This document shows, piece by piece, positions 24,956 to 32,924 of a stretch of DNA of 64,000 bases. The position numbers and the translations under genes were made by a program. Origin of the DNA: Ralstonia condita (lineage in GTDB: Bacteria > Pseudomonadota > Gammaproteobacteria > Burkholderiales > Burkholderiaceae); NCBI RefSeq assembly GCF_958405655.1, contig NZ_CATYWO010000006.1:138415-202414 (forward strand), given 5' to 3'. Under the pieces are notes generated by a model. That model did no database searches. It worked only from the letters and a program-made list of their open reading frames with translations, and had not been told where the DNA came from. The number at the start of each line of letters is the position of its first letter. The first letter of the stretch is position 1.

Positions 24956-27820
24956 ATGACTGAGCTGTATAAGCAGTACCTGGATACTTCGTACCTGTCC
25001 GGCGGCAATGCCGCATACGTTGAAGATCAGTACGAAGCCTATCTTCAAGATCCCACGTCCGTCAGCGAGGCACTGCGCGCGTATTTCGATGCGCTGCAGA
25101 ACGTTCCCGCTGTTGACGGTTCCAACGCCCGGGATATCCCCCACGCCCCCATCATCACGTCGTTTGCTGAGCGCGCCAAGTCCGGCCCGATCAAGACGAT
25201 TGTCGCGTCTGCCGATTCCGACATGGGTCGCAAGCGCGTGGCCGCGACGCAGCTGATTGCCGCGTACCGCAACGTGGGCCTGCGCTGGGCCGATCTGGAT
25301 CCGCTCAAGCGCCAGGAGCGCCCGCCGGTGCCGGATCTGGACCCGGCCTTCTATGGTTTCACCGAAGCGGATCAGGACATCGTCTTCAATGCCAGCAACA
25401 CGTATTTCGGCAAGGAAACGATGAGCCTGCGCGAGCTGGTGAACAACCTGCGCGAGACGTACTGCGGCTCGATCGGCGCCGAATTCATGTACATCAGCGA
25501 CCAGGCGCAGAAGCGCTGGTGGCAAGAGCGCCTGGAGTCGATTCGCTCCAAGCCGACCTTCTCGGCCGAAAAGAAGAAGCACATCCTCGAACGGCTGACA
25601 GCCGCTGAAGGTCTCGAGCGCTTCCTGCATACGAAGTACGTCGGCCAGAAGCGCTTCTCGCTGGAAGGCGGCGAGAGCTTCATCGCGGCCATGGATGAAC
25701 TGATCCAGCACGCCGGCGCCAAGGGCGTGCAGGAAATCGTGATCGGCATGGCCCACCGCGGCCGCCTGAATGTGCTGGTGAACACGCTGGGCAAGATGCC
25801 GGCCGACCTGTTTGCCGAATTCGAAGGCAAGCACGTGGACGATCTTCCGGCCGGCGATGTGAAGTACCACAAGGGCTTCTCGAGCGACGTGACCACCCCT
25901 GGCGGCCCCGTTCACCTTTCGCTGGCGTTCAACCCGTCGCATCTGGAAATCGTCAACCCGGTCGTGGAAGGCTCGGTCAAGGCACGCCAGGAGCGCCGTG
26001 ACGACAAGACCGGCGCGCAAGTGCTGGCCGTGCAAGTGCACGGTGATGCGGCGTTCGCTGGCCAGGGTGTCGTGATGGAAACCCTGAACCTTGCGCAAAC
26101 GCGCGGCTACGGTACGGGCGGCACGATCCATATCGTCATCAACAACCAGATCGGCTTCACCACGTCGGACCCGCGCGATACGCGCTCGACGCTGTATTGC
26201 ACCGACGTGGTCAAGATGATCGAAGCGCCGGTGCTGCACGTGAACGGTGATGATCCGGAAGCCGTCGTGCTGGCCATGCAACTGGCCATTGACTACCGCA
26301 CGGAGTTCAAGAAGGACATCGCGGTTGACATCATCTGCTACCGCAAGCTCGGCCACAACGAGCAAGACACGCCGGCGATGACGCAGCCGCTGATGTACAA
26401 GAAGATCGGCACGCACCCCGGCACGCGCAAGCTGTACGCAGACAAGCTTGTGACGCAGAACACCCTCAAGACCGAAGAGCCGGATGGCCTGGTGCAGGAA
26501 TACCGCGCCGCCATGGACGCCGGCAAGCACACGGTCGACCCCGTCCTGTCGAACTTCAAGAACAAGTTCGCCGTGGACTGGATGCCGTTCCTGAACCGCA
26601 AGTGGACGGACTCGGCCGATACCGCTGTGCCGATGGCCGAACTCAAGCGACTGGCCGAGCGCATCACCACGATTCCCGAGCACTTCAAGCTGCACCCGCT
26701 GGTGGAGAACGTCGTCAACAACCGCGCCAAGATGGGCAAGGGCGACCTGTCGCTGGACTGGGGCATGGGCGAGCACCTCGCCTTCGCCTCGCTGGTGGCT
26801 TCGGGATACCCGGTGCGCATCACCGGCCAGGATGCCGGTCGCGGCACGTTCACGCACCGTCACGCGGTGCTGCACGACCAGAACCGCGAGCGCTGGGATG
26901 CCGGCAGCTACGTTCCCCTGCAGAATGTGTCGGACAGCCAGGCTCCGTTCACCGTGATCGACTCGGTGCTCTCGGAAGAGGCCGTGATGGGCTTCGAGTA
27001 CGGCTATTCGTCGGCAGAGCCGAACACCCTGGTGATCTGGGAAGCCCAGTTCGGCGACTTCGCCAACGGCGCACAGGTGGTGATCGACCAGTTCATCTCG
27101 TCGGGCGAAGTGAAGTGGGGCCGCGCCTCCGGCCTGACGCTGATGCTTCCGCATGGCTACGAAGGCCAAGGTCCGGAGCACAGCTCGGCACGCCTGGAGC
27201 GCTACCTGCAGCTCTGCGCAGACCACAACATGCAAGTGGTGCAGCCGACCACGCCGGCACAGATCTTCCACCTGCTGCGTCGCCAGATGATCCGGATGTT
27301 CCGCAAGCCGCTGATCATCCTGACGCCGAAGTCGCTGCTGCGTAGCAAGGACGCTGTGTCGCCGCTGTCGGATCTGGCCAAGGGCCATTTCGAAACGGTG
27401 ATCGCCGATACGGCCGAAGATCTGAACGCCGCCAAGGTCAAGCGCGTCGTGGCCTGCTCGGGCAAGGTCTACTACGACCTGGTCAACGCCCGTAAGGAAC
27501 GTGGCCTGACCGATACGGCCATCATCCGTGTGGAACAGCTCTATCCGTTCCCGCACAAGGCGTTCGCAGCCGAGCTGAAGAAGTATCCGAACCTCGCTGA
27601 AGTGGTGTGGTGCCAGGACGAACCGCAAAACCAGGGCGCCTGGTTCTTCGTGCAGCACTACATCATGGAGAACATGGCCGAGGGTCAGAAGCTGGGCTAC
27701 GCAGGCCGCCCGGCCTCGGCATCGCCGGCCGTGGGCTACTACGCGAAGCACAACGAGCAGCAGAAGGCGCTGATCGATGCGGCATTCGCCAAGCTCAAGG
27801 GCTTCGTGCTGAACAAGTAA
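24956..27820 (+). CDS. sucA: 2-oxoglutarate dehydrogenase E1 component
   Basis: Thiamine-diphosphate decarboxylase of the TCA-cycle 2-oxoglutarate dehydrogenase complex. 954 residues (E. coli 933). N-terminal segment with YLSGGNAAYVEDQYEAYLQDP that binds E2, then the transketolase-like core with GMAHRGRLNVLVN, GDAAFAGQGVV and the TPP-binding GTGGTIHIVINNQIGFTTS region, and the C-terminal pyrimidine domain with EAQFGDFANGAQVVIDQF. Complete and intact. First gene of sucA-sucB-lpd, with a structured leader upstream and a strong hairpin 12 bases after its stop. Confidence 0.98.
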   Translation: MTELYKQYLDTSYLSGGNAAYVEDQYEAYLQDPTSVSEALRAYFDALQNVPAVDGSNARDIPHAPIITSFAERAKSGPIKTIVASADSDMGRKRVAATQLIAAYRNVGLRWADLDPLKRQERPPVPDLDPAFYGFTEADQDIVFNASNTYFGKETMSLRELVNNLRETYCGSIGAEFMYISDQAQKRWWQERLESIRSKPTFSAEKKKHILERLTAAEGLERFLHTKYVGQKRFSLEGGESFIAAMDELIQHAGAKGVQEIVIGMAHRGRLNVLVNTLGKMPADLFAEFEGKHVDDLPAGDVKYHKGFSSDVTTPGGPVHLSLAFNPSHLEIVNPVVEGSVKARQERRDDKTGAQVLAVQVHGDAAFAGQGVVMETLNLAQTRGYGTGGTIHIVINNQIGFTTSDPRDTRSTLYCTDVVKMIEAPVLHVNGDDPEAVVLAMQLAIDYRTEFKKDIAVDIICYRKLGHNEQDTPAMTQPLMYKKIGTHPGTRKLYADKLVTQNTLKTEEPDGLVQEYRAAMDAGKHTVDPVLSNFKNKFAVDWMPFLNRKWTDSADTAVPMAELKRLAERITTIPEHFKLHPLVENVVNNRAKMGKGDLSLDWGMGEHLAFASLVASGYPVRITGQDAGRGTFTHRHAVLHDQNRERWDAGSYVPLQNVSDSQAPFTVIDSVLSEEAVMGFEYGYSSAEPNTLVIWEAQFGDFANGAQVVIDQFISSGEVKWGRASGLTLMLPHGYEGQGPEHSSARLERYLQLCADHNMQVVQPTTPAQIFHLLRRQMIRMFRKPLIILTPKSLLRSKDAVSPLSDLAKGHFETVIADTAEDLNAAKVKRVVACSGKVYYDLVNARKERGLTDTAIIRVEQLYPFPHKAFAAELKKYPNLAEVVWCQDEPQNQGAWFFVQHYIMENMAEGQKLGYAGRPASASPAVGYYAKHNEQQKALIDAAFAKLKGFVLNK

Positions 27821-27832
27821 GCGACAAGAGCG

Positions 27833-27860
27833 CATCGGGGCAGGCGCTGCCGCCCCGATG
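27833..27860 (+). other. Intergenic hairpin sucA/sucB
   Basis: CATCGGGGC / GCCCCGATG, a perfect 9-bp stem with a 10-base loop and no T-run. Suited to mRNA stabilisation or processing rather than termination. Confidence 0.65.
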
Positions 27861-27951
27861 TGTCCTCGCTCCCGAATTCCACCGTACATCGCATCAAGGC
27901 GCGCCCCCGCCGAACAGGGGCGCGCACACATGAATTCAAGGAACCACCGAA

Positions 27952-29205
27952 ATGGCTATCGTTGATGTCAAGGTCCCGCAGTTTTCCGAGTCCGTTGAAG
28001 AGGGCACGCTGATCTCCTGGAAGAAGAAGCCGGGCGAAGCCGTGGCCCAGGACGAAATCCTGATCGAAGTCGAGACCGACAAGGTCGTGCTGGAAGTGCC
28101 GGCCCCGTCGGCTGGCGTGCTGGCTGAAGTGCTGGTGGCGGACGGCGCGACTGTCACGTCGGAACAGCTGCTGGCCAAGATCGATACCGAAGGCAAGGCG
28201 GGTGCAGCTGCTCCGGCCGCTGCCGCTCCGGCGCCTGCCGCTGCCGCCCCCGCACCGGCTGCCGCGGCTCCGGCTGCTGCCGCCACGGGCGGCGTGGCCA
28301 TGCCGTCGGCTGCCAAGCTGATGGCTGAGAACAACCTGTCGGCTGGCCAGGTGGCTGGCACGGGCCGCGATGGCCGCATCACCAAGGGCGACGTCCTGGG
28401 CGCCGTGGCTGGTGGTGCCAAGCCGGCGACGGCCGCCGCTCCGCAAGCTGCGCGTCCGGCCCTGCAGCAAGTCGCGGCACCGGTCGACTTTGCCGTGCTG
28501 GGTGATCGTCCGGAAGAGCGCGTGCCGATGAGCCGCCTGCGCGCCCGTATCGCCGAGCGCCTGGTGCAGTCGCAATCGACCAACGCCATCCTCACCACCT
28601 TCAACGAAGTCAACATGAAGCCGGTGATGGACTTGCGCGCCAAGTTCAAGGACCAGTTCGAGAAGACCCACGGCGTGAAGCTCGGTTTCATGTCGTTCTT
28701 CGTGAAGGCGGCTGTCCACGCGCTGAAGAAGTACCCGATCATCAACGCATCGGTGGACGGCAACGACATCGTCTACCACGGCTACTTCGACATCGGTATC
28801 GCTGTCGGTTCGCCGCGCGGCCTGGTGGTGCCCATCCTGCGTAACGCCGACCAGATGAGCCTGGCCGACATCGAGAAGAAGATTGCCGAATTCGGCCAGA
28901 AGGCCAAGGATGGCAAGCTGACGCTCGACGACCTGACCGGCGGCACGTTCTCGATCTCGAACGGCGGTACGTTCGGCTCGATGCTGTCCACCCCCATCAT
29001 CAACCCGCCGCAATCGGCCATCCTGGGCGTGCACGCCACCAAGGATCGTGCCGTGGTGGAGAACGGCCAAGTCGTCGTCCGCCCGATGAACTACCTGGCC
29101 ATGTCCTACGACCACCGCATCATCGACGGCCGCGAAGCCGTGCTGGGTCTGGTGGCGATGAAGGAAGCGCTGGAAGATCCCGCACGCCTGCTGCTGGACC
29201 TGTAA
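27952..29205 (+). CDS. sucB: 2-oxoglutarate dehydrogenase E2 (dihydrolipoyl succinyltransferase)
   Basis: Core of the 2-oxoglutarate dehydrogenase complex. 417 residues: lipoyl domain with the lipoylated K44 in VETDKVVLEV, a long Ala/Pro swinging-arm linker (about 85-115), E3-binding peripheral domain (SAAKLMAENNLSAGQVAGTGRDGRITKGDVL), a second Ala-rich linker, and the catalytic domain ending with YDHRIIDGREAV (H388, D392). Complete. Hairpins flank it on both sides in the operon. Confidence 0.98.
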   Translation: MAIVDVKVPQFSESVEEGTLISWKKKPGEAVAQDEILIEVETDKVVLEVPAPSAGVLAEVLVADGATVTSEQLLAKIDTEGKAGAAAPAAAAPAPAAAAPAPAAAAPAAAATGGVAMPSAAKLMAENNLSAGQVAGTGRDGRITKGDVLGAVAGGAKPATAAAPQAARPALQQVAAPVDFAVLGDRPEERVPMSRLRARIAERLVQSQSTNAILTTFNEVNMKPVMDLRAKFKDQFEKTHGVKLGFMSFFVKAAVHALKKYPIINASVDGNDIVYHGYFDIGIAVGSPRGLVVPILRNADQMSLADIEKKIAEFGQKAKDGKLTLDDLTGGTFSISNGGTFGSMLSTPIINPPQSAILGVHATKDRAVVENGQVVVRPMNYLAMSYDHRIIDGREAVLGLVAMKEALEDPARLLLDL

Positions 29206-29226
29206 TCGACCGCGTTGATGACACGA

Positions 29227-29254
29227 GACGCCGCCCACGCTGTGCGGCGGCGTC
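29227..29254 (+). other. Intergenic hairpin sucB/lpd
   Basis: GACGCCGCC / GGCGGCGTC, perfect 9-bp stem with a 10-base loop, no T-run; it parallels the sucA/sucB hairpin. Confidence 0.65.
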
Positions 29255-29272
29255 CGAATCGAGGATTTCTCC

Positions 29273-30709
29273 ATGAGCAAAGAATTTGACGTGCTGGTGA
29301 TCGGCGCCGGCCCCGGCGGTTACATCGCCGCCATCCGCGCTGGCCAGCTGGGCCTGAACGTAGCCTGCTGCGAAGACAACGCCTACGACGATCCGAAGGG
29401 CGAGCCGCGCCTGGGCGGCACCTGCCTGAATGTCGGCTGCATTCCCTCGAAGGCGCTGCTGGCCTCGTCGGAAGAGTTCGAGAACGTGAACCACCACCTG
29501 GCCGACCACGGCATCACGGTGGAAGGCGCGAAGGTCGATGTCGCCAAGATGCTCAAGCGCAAGGACGACATCGTCGGCAAGATGACGAAGGGCATCGAGT
29601 TCCTGTTCCGCAAGAACAAGGTGACGCTGCTCAAGGGCCACGGCAAGTTCGTCGGCAAGACCGACGCGGGCTATCAGGTGGAGATCGCAGGCAAGGCCGG
29701 CACGGAAGTCGTGACCGCCAAGCACGTGATCATCGCCACGGGCTCGAAGGCTCGCCACCTGCCGGGCGTGAAGGTCGACAACGTGACCATCGTCGATAAC
29801 GAAGGCGCACTGAAGTTTGGCGAAGTGCCGAAGAAGCTGGGCGTGATCGGCGCTGGCGTGATCGGCCTGGAGCTGGGTTCGGTGTGGCGCCGTCTGGGTG
29901 CCGAAGTGACGATTCTCGAAGCGCTGCCGAGCTTCCTCGGTGCGGCTGACGAATCCGTTGCCAAGGAAGCCAACAAGCTGCTGACCAAGCAGGGCCTGAA
30001 GATCAATGTCGGCGTGAAGGTCGGCGAGATCGAATCGTCGGGCAAGGGCGTGAAGGTGAACTACACCGACGCTGCCGGCGCTGCGCAAGTGCTGGAGTGC
30101 GACAAGCTGATCGTGTCGATCGGCCGCGTGCCGAATACCGACAACCTGGGCCTGGAAGCGATCGGCCTGGCGGCGGATCAGCGTGGCTTTATCGAGGTGG
30201 ACGAACACTGCGCGACCAAGCTCCCGAACCTGTGGGCGATCGGCGACGTGGTGCGCGGCCCGATGCTGGCGCACAAGGCAGAAGACGAAGGCGTGGCCGT
30301 GGCCGAGCGCATCGTCGGCCAGAAGCCGCACATCGACTATAACTGCATTCCGTGGGTCATCTACACGTACCCGGAAATCGCATGGGTCGGCAAGACCGAG
30401 CAGCAGCTCAAGGCCGAAGGCCGCGAGACCAAGGCCGGTCAGTTCCCGTTCATGGCGAACGGCCGTGCGCTTGGCATGGGCGCATCCGACGGTTTCGTGA
30501 AGGTCATCGCCGACGCGAAGACCGATGAAATCCTGGGCGTGCACATCGTGGCTGCCAACGCCTCGGATCTGGTGGCCGAAGCCGTGGTCGCGATGGAGTT
30601 CAAGGCGGCAGCCGAAGACATCGGCCGCATCTGCCATCCGCACCCGTCGATGTCGGAAGTCATGCGCGAAGCCGCGCTGGCTGTCGACAAGCGTCAGCTC
30701 AACATGTAA
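29273..30709 (+). CDS. lpdA: Dihydrolipoyl dehydrogenase (E3)
   Basis: FAD enzyme that reoxidises dihydrolipoyl groups with NAD+. 478 residues: FAD-binding VIGAGPGGYIAAIRAGQLG at the N-terminus, redox disulfide C51/C56 in GGTCLNVGCIPSK, NAD-binding GVIGAGVIGLELGSVW near residue 190, and the C-terminal catalytic HPHPSMSE (His457). Co-located with E1 and E2, so it is the E3 of the 2-oxoglutarate complex; it may also serve other complexes. Followed by a 14-bp hairpin and zapE. Confidence 0.98.
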   Translation: MSKEFDVLVIGAGPGGYIAAIRAGQLGLNVACCEDNAYDDPKGEPRLGGTCLNVGCIPSKALLASSEEFENVNHHLADHGITVEGAKVDVAKMLKRKDDIVGKMTKGIEFLFRKNKVTLLKGHGKFVGKTDAGYQVEIAGKAGTEVVTAKHVIIATGSKARHLPGVKVDNVTIVDNEGALKFGEVPKKLGVIGAGVIGLELGSVWRRLGAEVTILEALPSFLGAADESVAKEANKLLTKQGLKINVGVKVGEIESSGKGVKVNYTDAAGAAQVLECDKLIVSIGRVPNTDNLGLEAIGLAADQRGFIEVDEHCATKLPNLWAIGDVVRGPMLAHKAEDEGVAVAERIVGQKPHIDYNCIPWVIYTYPEIAWVGKTEQQLKAEGRETKAGQFPFMANGRALGMGASDGFVKVIADAKTDEILGVHIVAANASDLVAEAVVAMEFKAAAEDIGRICHPHPSMSEVMREAALAVDKRQLNM

Positions 30710-30732
30710 TCGCTCGCCGCGAGGCAAGCACG

Positions 30733-30764
30733 ATGCCCGGCCAATCCGCAGGATTGCCGGGCAT
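30733..30764 (+). other. Hairpin behind lpd
   Basis: ATGCCCGG-C-CAATCC / GGATTG-CCGGGCAT, about 14 bp with a single bulged C and a three-base loop, no T-run. The strongest of the suc-operon hairpins. Confidence 0.65.
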
Positions 30765-30802
30765 TGGTCCATTTGGGCCACCGAAAGGCTGGCCCCACGC
30801 AG

Positions 30803-31900
30803 ATGAACGTCCAGGAAACCTATCTCAAGGAACTGAAGGTGCGCGGCTACCAGCCGGACGAGGCGCAACAGCGCGCCGTCGACCGCCTGCAGCATTGCTA
30901 CGACGAATGGGTCAGCTACAAGTCCCGGCGGTCGAACGCGCTGCGCAAGATGCTGGTGCATCCGGAATTGCCGCGTGGCGTCTACATGTGGGGCGGGGTG
31001 GGGCGTGGCAAGTCGTTCCTGATGGACGCCTTCTATGCCTGCGTGCCCGTGGTGCGCAAGACACGGCTGCACTTTCACGAGTTCATGCGCGAGGTACACC
31101 GACAGCTGGAAGACCTGCGCGGTCGCGCCGACCCGCTCGATGAACTGGCTCGCCGCATTGCCAAGCGATACCGGCTGATCTGTTTTGACGAATTCCACGT
31201 CAGCGACGTAGCCGACGCGATGATCCTGTACCGCCTGCTCGATCAGCTCTTTGCCAATGGCGTGCAGTTTGTGATGACCTCCAACTATCGCCCAGACCTG
31301 CTGTATCCGGACGGCTTGCATCGAGACCGCGTGCTGCCAGCCATCGCGCTGCTGCAGGACAAGCTCGACGTCCTCAATGTCGATGCCGGCATCGACTACC
31401 GCAAGCGTGCGATGGAACAGGTGCAGGCGTATCACACACCCCTGGGCGCCAAGGCCAACTCGGCGCTGCGCGACGCGTTCGTTGCCGTGGCGGAAGTGCC
31501 GGATGAATCTCCGGTGCTGCATATCGAGCACCGTGAAATCCGCGCCCAGCGCAAGGCAGGCGGCGTGGTGTGGTTCGATTTTGCGACGCTGTGCGGCGGG
31601 CCTCGCTCACAGAACGATTACCTCGAAATTGCTTCGCGCTTCCATACGGTCATCCTGGCAGACGTGCCAAAAATGACACCGCGCATGGCTTCCGAGGCGC
31701 GCCGTTTCACGTGGCTGATCGACGTGTTCTACGACCACAAGGTCAAGCTGCTGATGTCTGCCGAGGTGCCCGCCGACGAGCTGTATGTGGAAGGCCAGAT
31801 GGCCAATGAATTCCACCGCACGGTCTCGCGCATCATCGAGATGCAATCGCGGGAGTACCTCGAGGCGCCTCGTCGCGAGTTCGACACGTCGCTGACCTGA
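30803..31900 (+). CDS. zapE: Cell division protein ZapE (AFG1-like ATPase)
   Basis: AFG1-family P-loop ATPase; in E. coli it associates with the FtsZ ring under stress. 365 residues, Walker A GGVGRGKSF (about 64-72), Walker B LICFDEFHVSD, then TSNYRPDLLYPDGLHR. No membrane segment. Start at the ATG before NVQETYLKELKVRGY; the extension upstream falls in the intergenic hairpin. The location directly behind lpd is common in Burkholderiales, so it may be transcribed with the suc operon at a reduced level. Confidence 0.94.
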   Translation: MNVQETYLKELKVRGYQPDEAQQRAVDRLQHCYDEWVSYKSRRSNALRKMLVHPELPRGVYMWGGVGRGKSFLMDAFYACVPVVRKTRLHFHEFMREVHRQLEDLRGRADPLDELARRIAKRYRLICFDEFHVSDVADAMILYRLLDQLFANGVQFVMTSNYRPDLLYPDGLHRDRVLPAIALLQDKLDVLNVDAGIDYRKRAMEQVQAYHTPLGAKANSALRDAFVAVAEVPDESPVLHIEHREIRAQRKAGGVVWFDFATLCGGPRSQNDYLEIASRFHTVILADVPKMTPRMASEARRFTWLIDVFYDHKVKLLMSAEVPADELYVEGQMANEFHRTVSRIIEMQSREYLEAPRREFDTSLT

Positions 31901-31915
31901 TTACCGCTTGCCAGT

Positions 31916-32749
31916 CTAATGCGAAAGCGGCGGGTTGCGATGGGCGGACGGCGACGGCCGCAGGCTCCCGCCCAGGAAGTCGTGGGTGACGGATTCGTTC
32001 TTGCGATTGACGTTGCGGAACGCGCCCTCCACCAGCATGGGCGCGATATGGCTCACATCGGTCTGCGAAGCGATTGCCACGTCCTCCGCAAAGCCGCGTT
32101 CACACAGCTCGCGGCCCGACACTGAGTCGAGCAGCCACGCTTTCATCATGCCGGTTTGCGAGGCCTCACGGTAGATGGCGCGGGCGGCAAGCGCCTCGGG
32201 CGATAGGGCCTGCGGCAGGAAGCCCGCAACCGTTTCCGACAGGTGATGGACGATGGCACCAGCGGCCAGCCAGTCCTCCAGGGCGGGGCGCAGGTTGCCG
32301 TCGGGCCAGCGTTCTCCGGAAGCCACTACGGCAATCCGCCGGCCCAGCCGCGACGCAGCTTCGGCCACTGCGCGCGCGTTGCGCAGGCAGCCGGCAAATG
32401 TCGGCGTTGATCCGGTGGCCAGCGCCAGCGTCGCCCCGTTGGGCGACGGCAGCACCAGGCTGCTGCCTATCGGCAGCTCGCGCAGGGACGCCGGCGACAG
32501 CGTGTAGCCGGGCTGGCCGCGGTTGGTGCCGGCCAGCATGGCGCCCGCCCGGCGGGCGAAGATTTCGGCGCTGCCGTCCCGCCATGGGTAGGGGTAGATG
32601 CGTGCGCCGCGCGCTACGCCGATGTCCACGCAGGTGCAGAAGGACAGCACGTCGACGACGATGACCGCATCGCAATGCGGCGCCAGCGCGGATGCGCCAT
32701 GCTCTCCCCACTCGCAGTGAACGTTGTACAAGCTGAATTCGGTTGCCAC
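31916..32749 (-). CDS. ComB-family (2-phosphosulfolactate phosphatase-like) protein
   Basis: 277 residues of the ComB family (COG2045): CDAVIVVDVLSFCTCVDIGVARG near the N-terminus and SPNGATLALATG in the middle. In methanogens ComB dephosphorylates 2-phosphosulfolactate in coenzyme M synthesis; Ralstonia has no coenzyme M, so the real substrate is unknown and no other sulfolactate gene is nearby. Start is a GTG with a perfect AGGAGG 8 bases upstream; the frame is open further upstream but only this start fits. Convergent with zapE, divergent from ccoI across a region with an FNR box. Confidence 0.8.
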   Translation of the reverse strand: MATEFSLYNVHCEWGEHGASALAPHCDAVIVVDVLSFCTCVDIGVARGARIYPYPWRDGSAEIFARRAGAMLAGTNRGQPGYTLSPASLRELPIGSSLVLPSPNGATLALATGSTPTFAGCLRNARAVAEAASRLGRRIAVVASGERWPDGNLRPALEDWLAAGAIVHHLSETVAGFLPQALSPEALAARAIYREASQTGMMKAWLLDSVSGRELCERGFAEDVAIASQTDVSHIAPMLVEGAFRNVNRKNESVTHDFLGGSLRPSPSAHRNPPLSH

Positions 32750-32873
32750 GACGCCCTCCTGTTTGCCTGGTGCGGCTATCACTATAGGCGGCGTATTTTT
32801 TTGCGGGAGGGCCGGTAGTTGCCTAGAGTGGCGTGAAAGTCGCTTATTCCGTCGAATTTTTAATGGGCCGTGA

Positions 32874-32887
32874 TTGACGCGCGTCAA
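32874..32887. promoter_or_regulatory. FNR/ANR box before ccoI
   Basis: TTGAC-GCGC-GTCAA is a perfect symmetrical match to the FNR-family consensus TTGAY-N4-RTCAA. Placing its centre at -41.5 puts transcription start near 32922, with TAGCAT (32910-32915) as -10. The start codon of ccoI is at 32925, so the message would be almost leaderless. Confidence 0.85.
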
Positions 32888-32924
32888 GAGCGGCTTTTGG
32901 GTTGCTGGCTAGCATCACCCCATA

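Noticed and set aside
24887..27931. 1014-residue open frame antisense to sucA
   Set aside because: Rich in His/Arg/Val/Leu from codon-position mirroring; sucA on the other strand is an unmistakable E1 gene and the antisense product matches no family.
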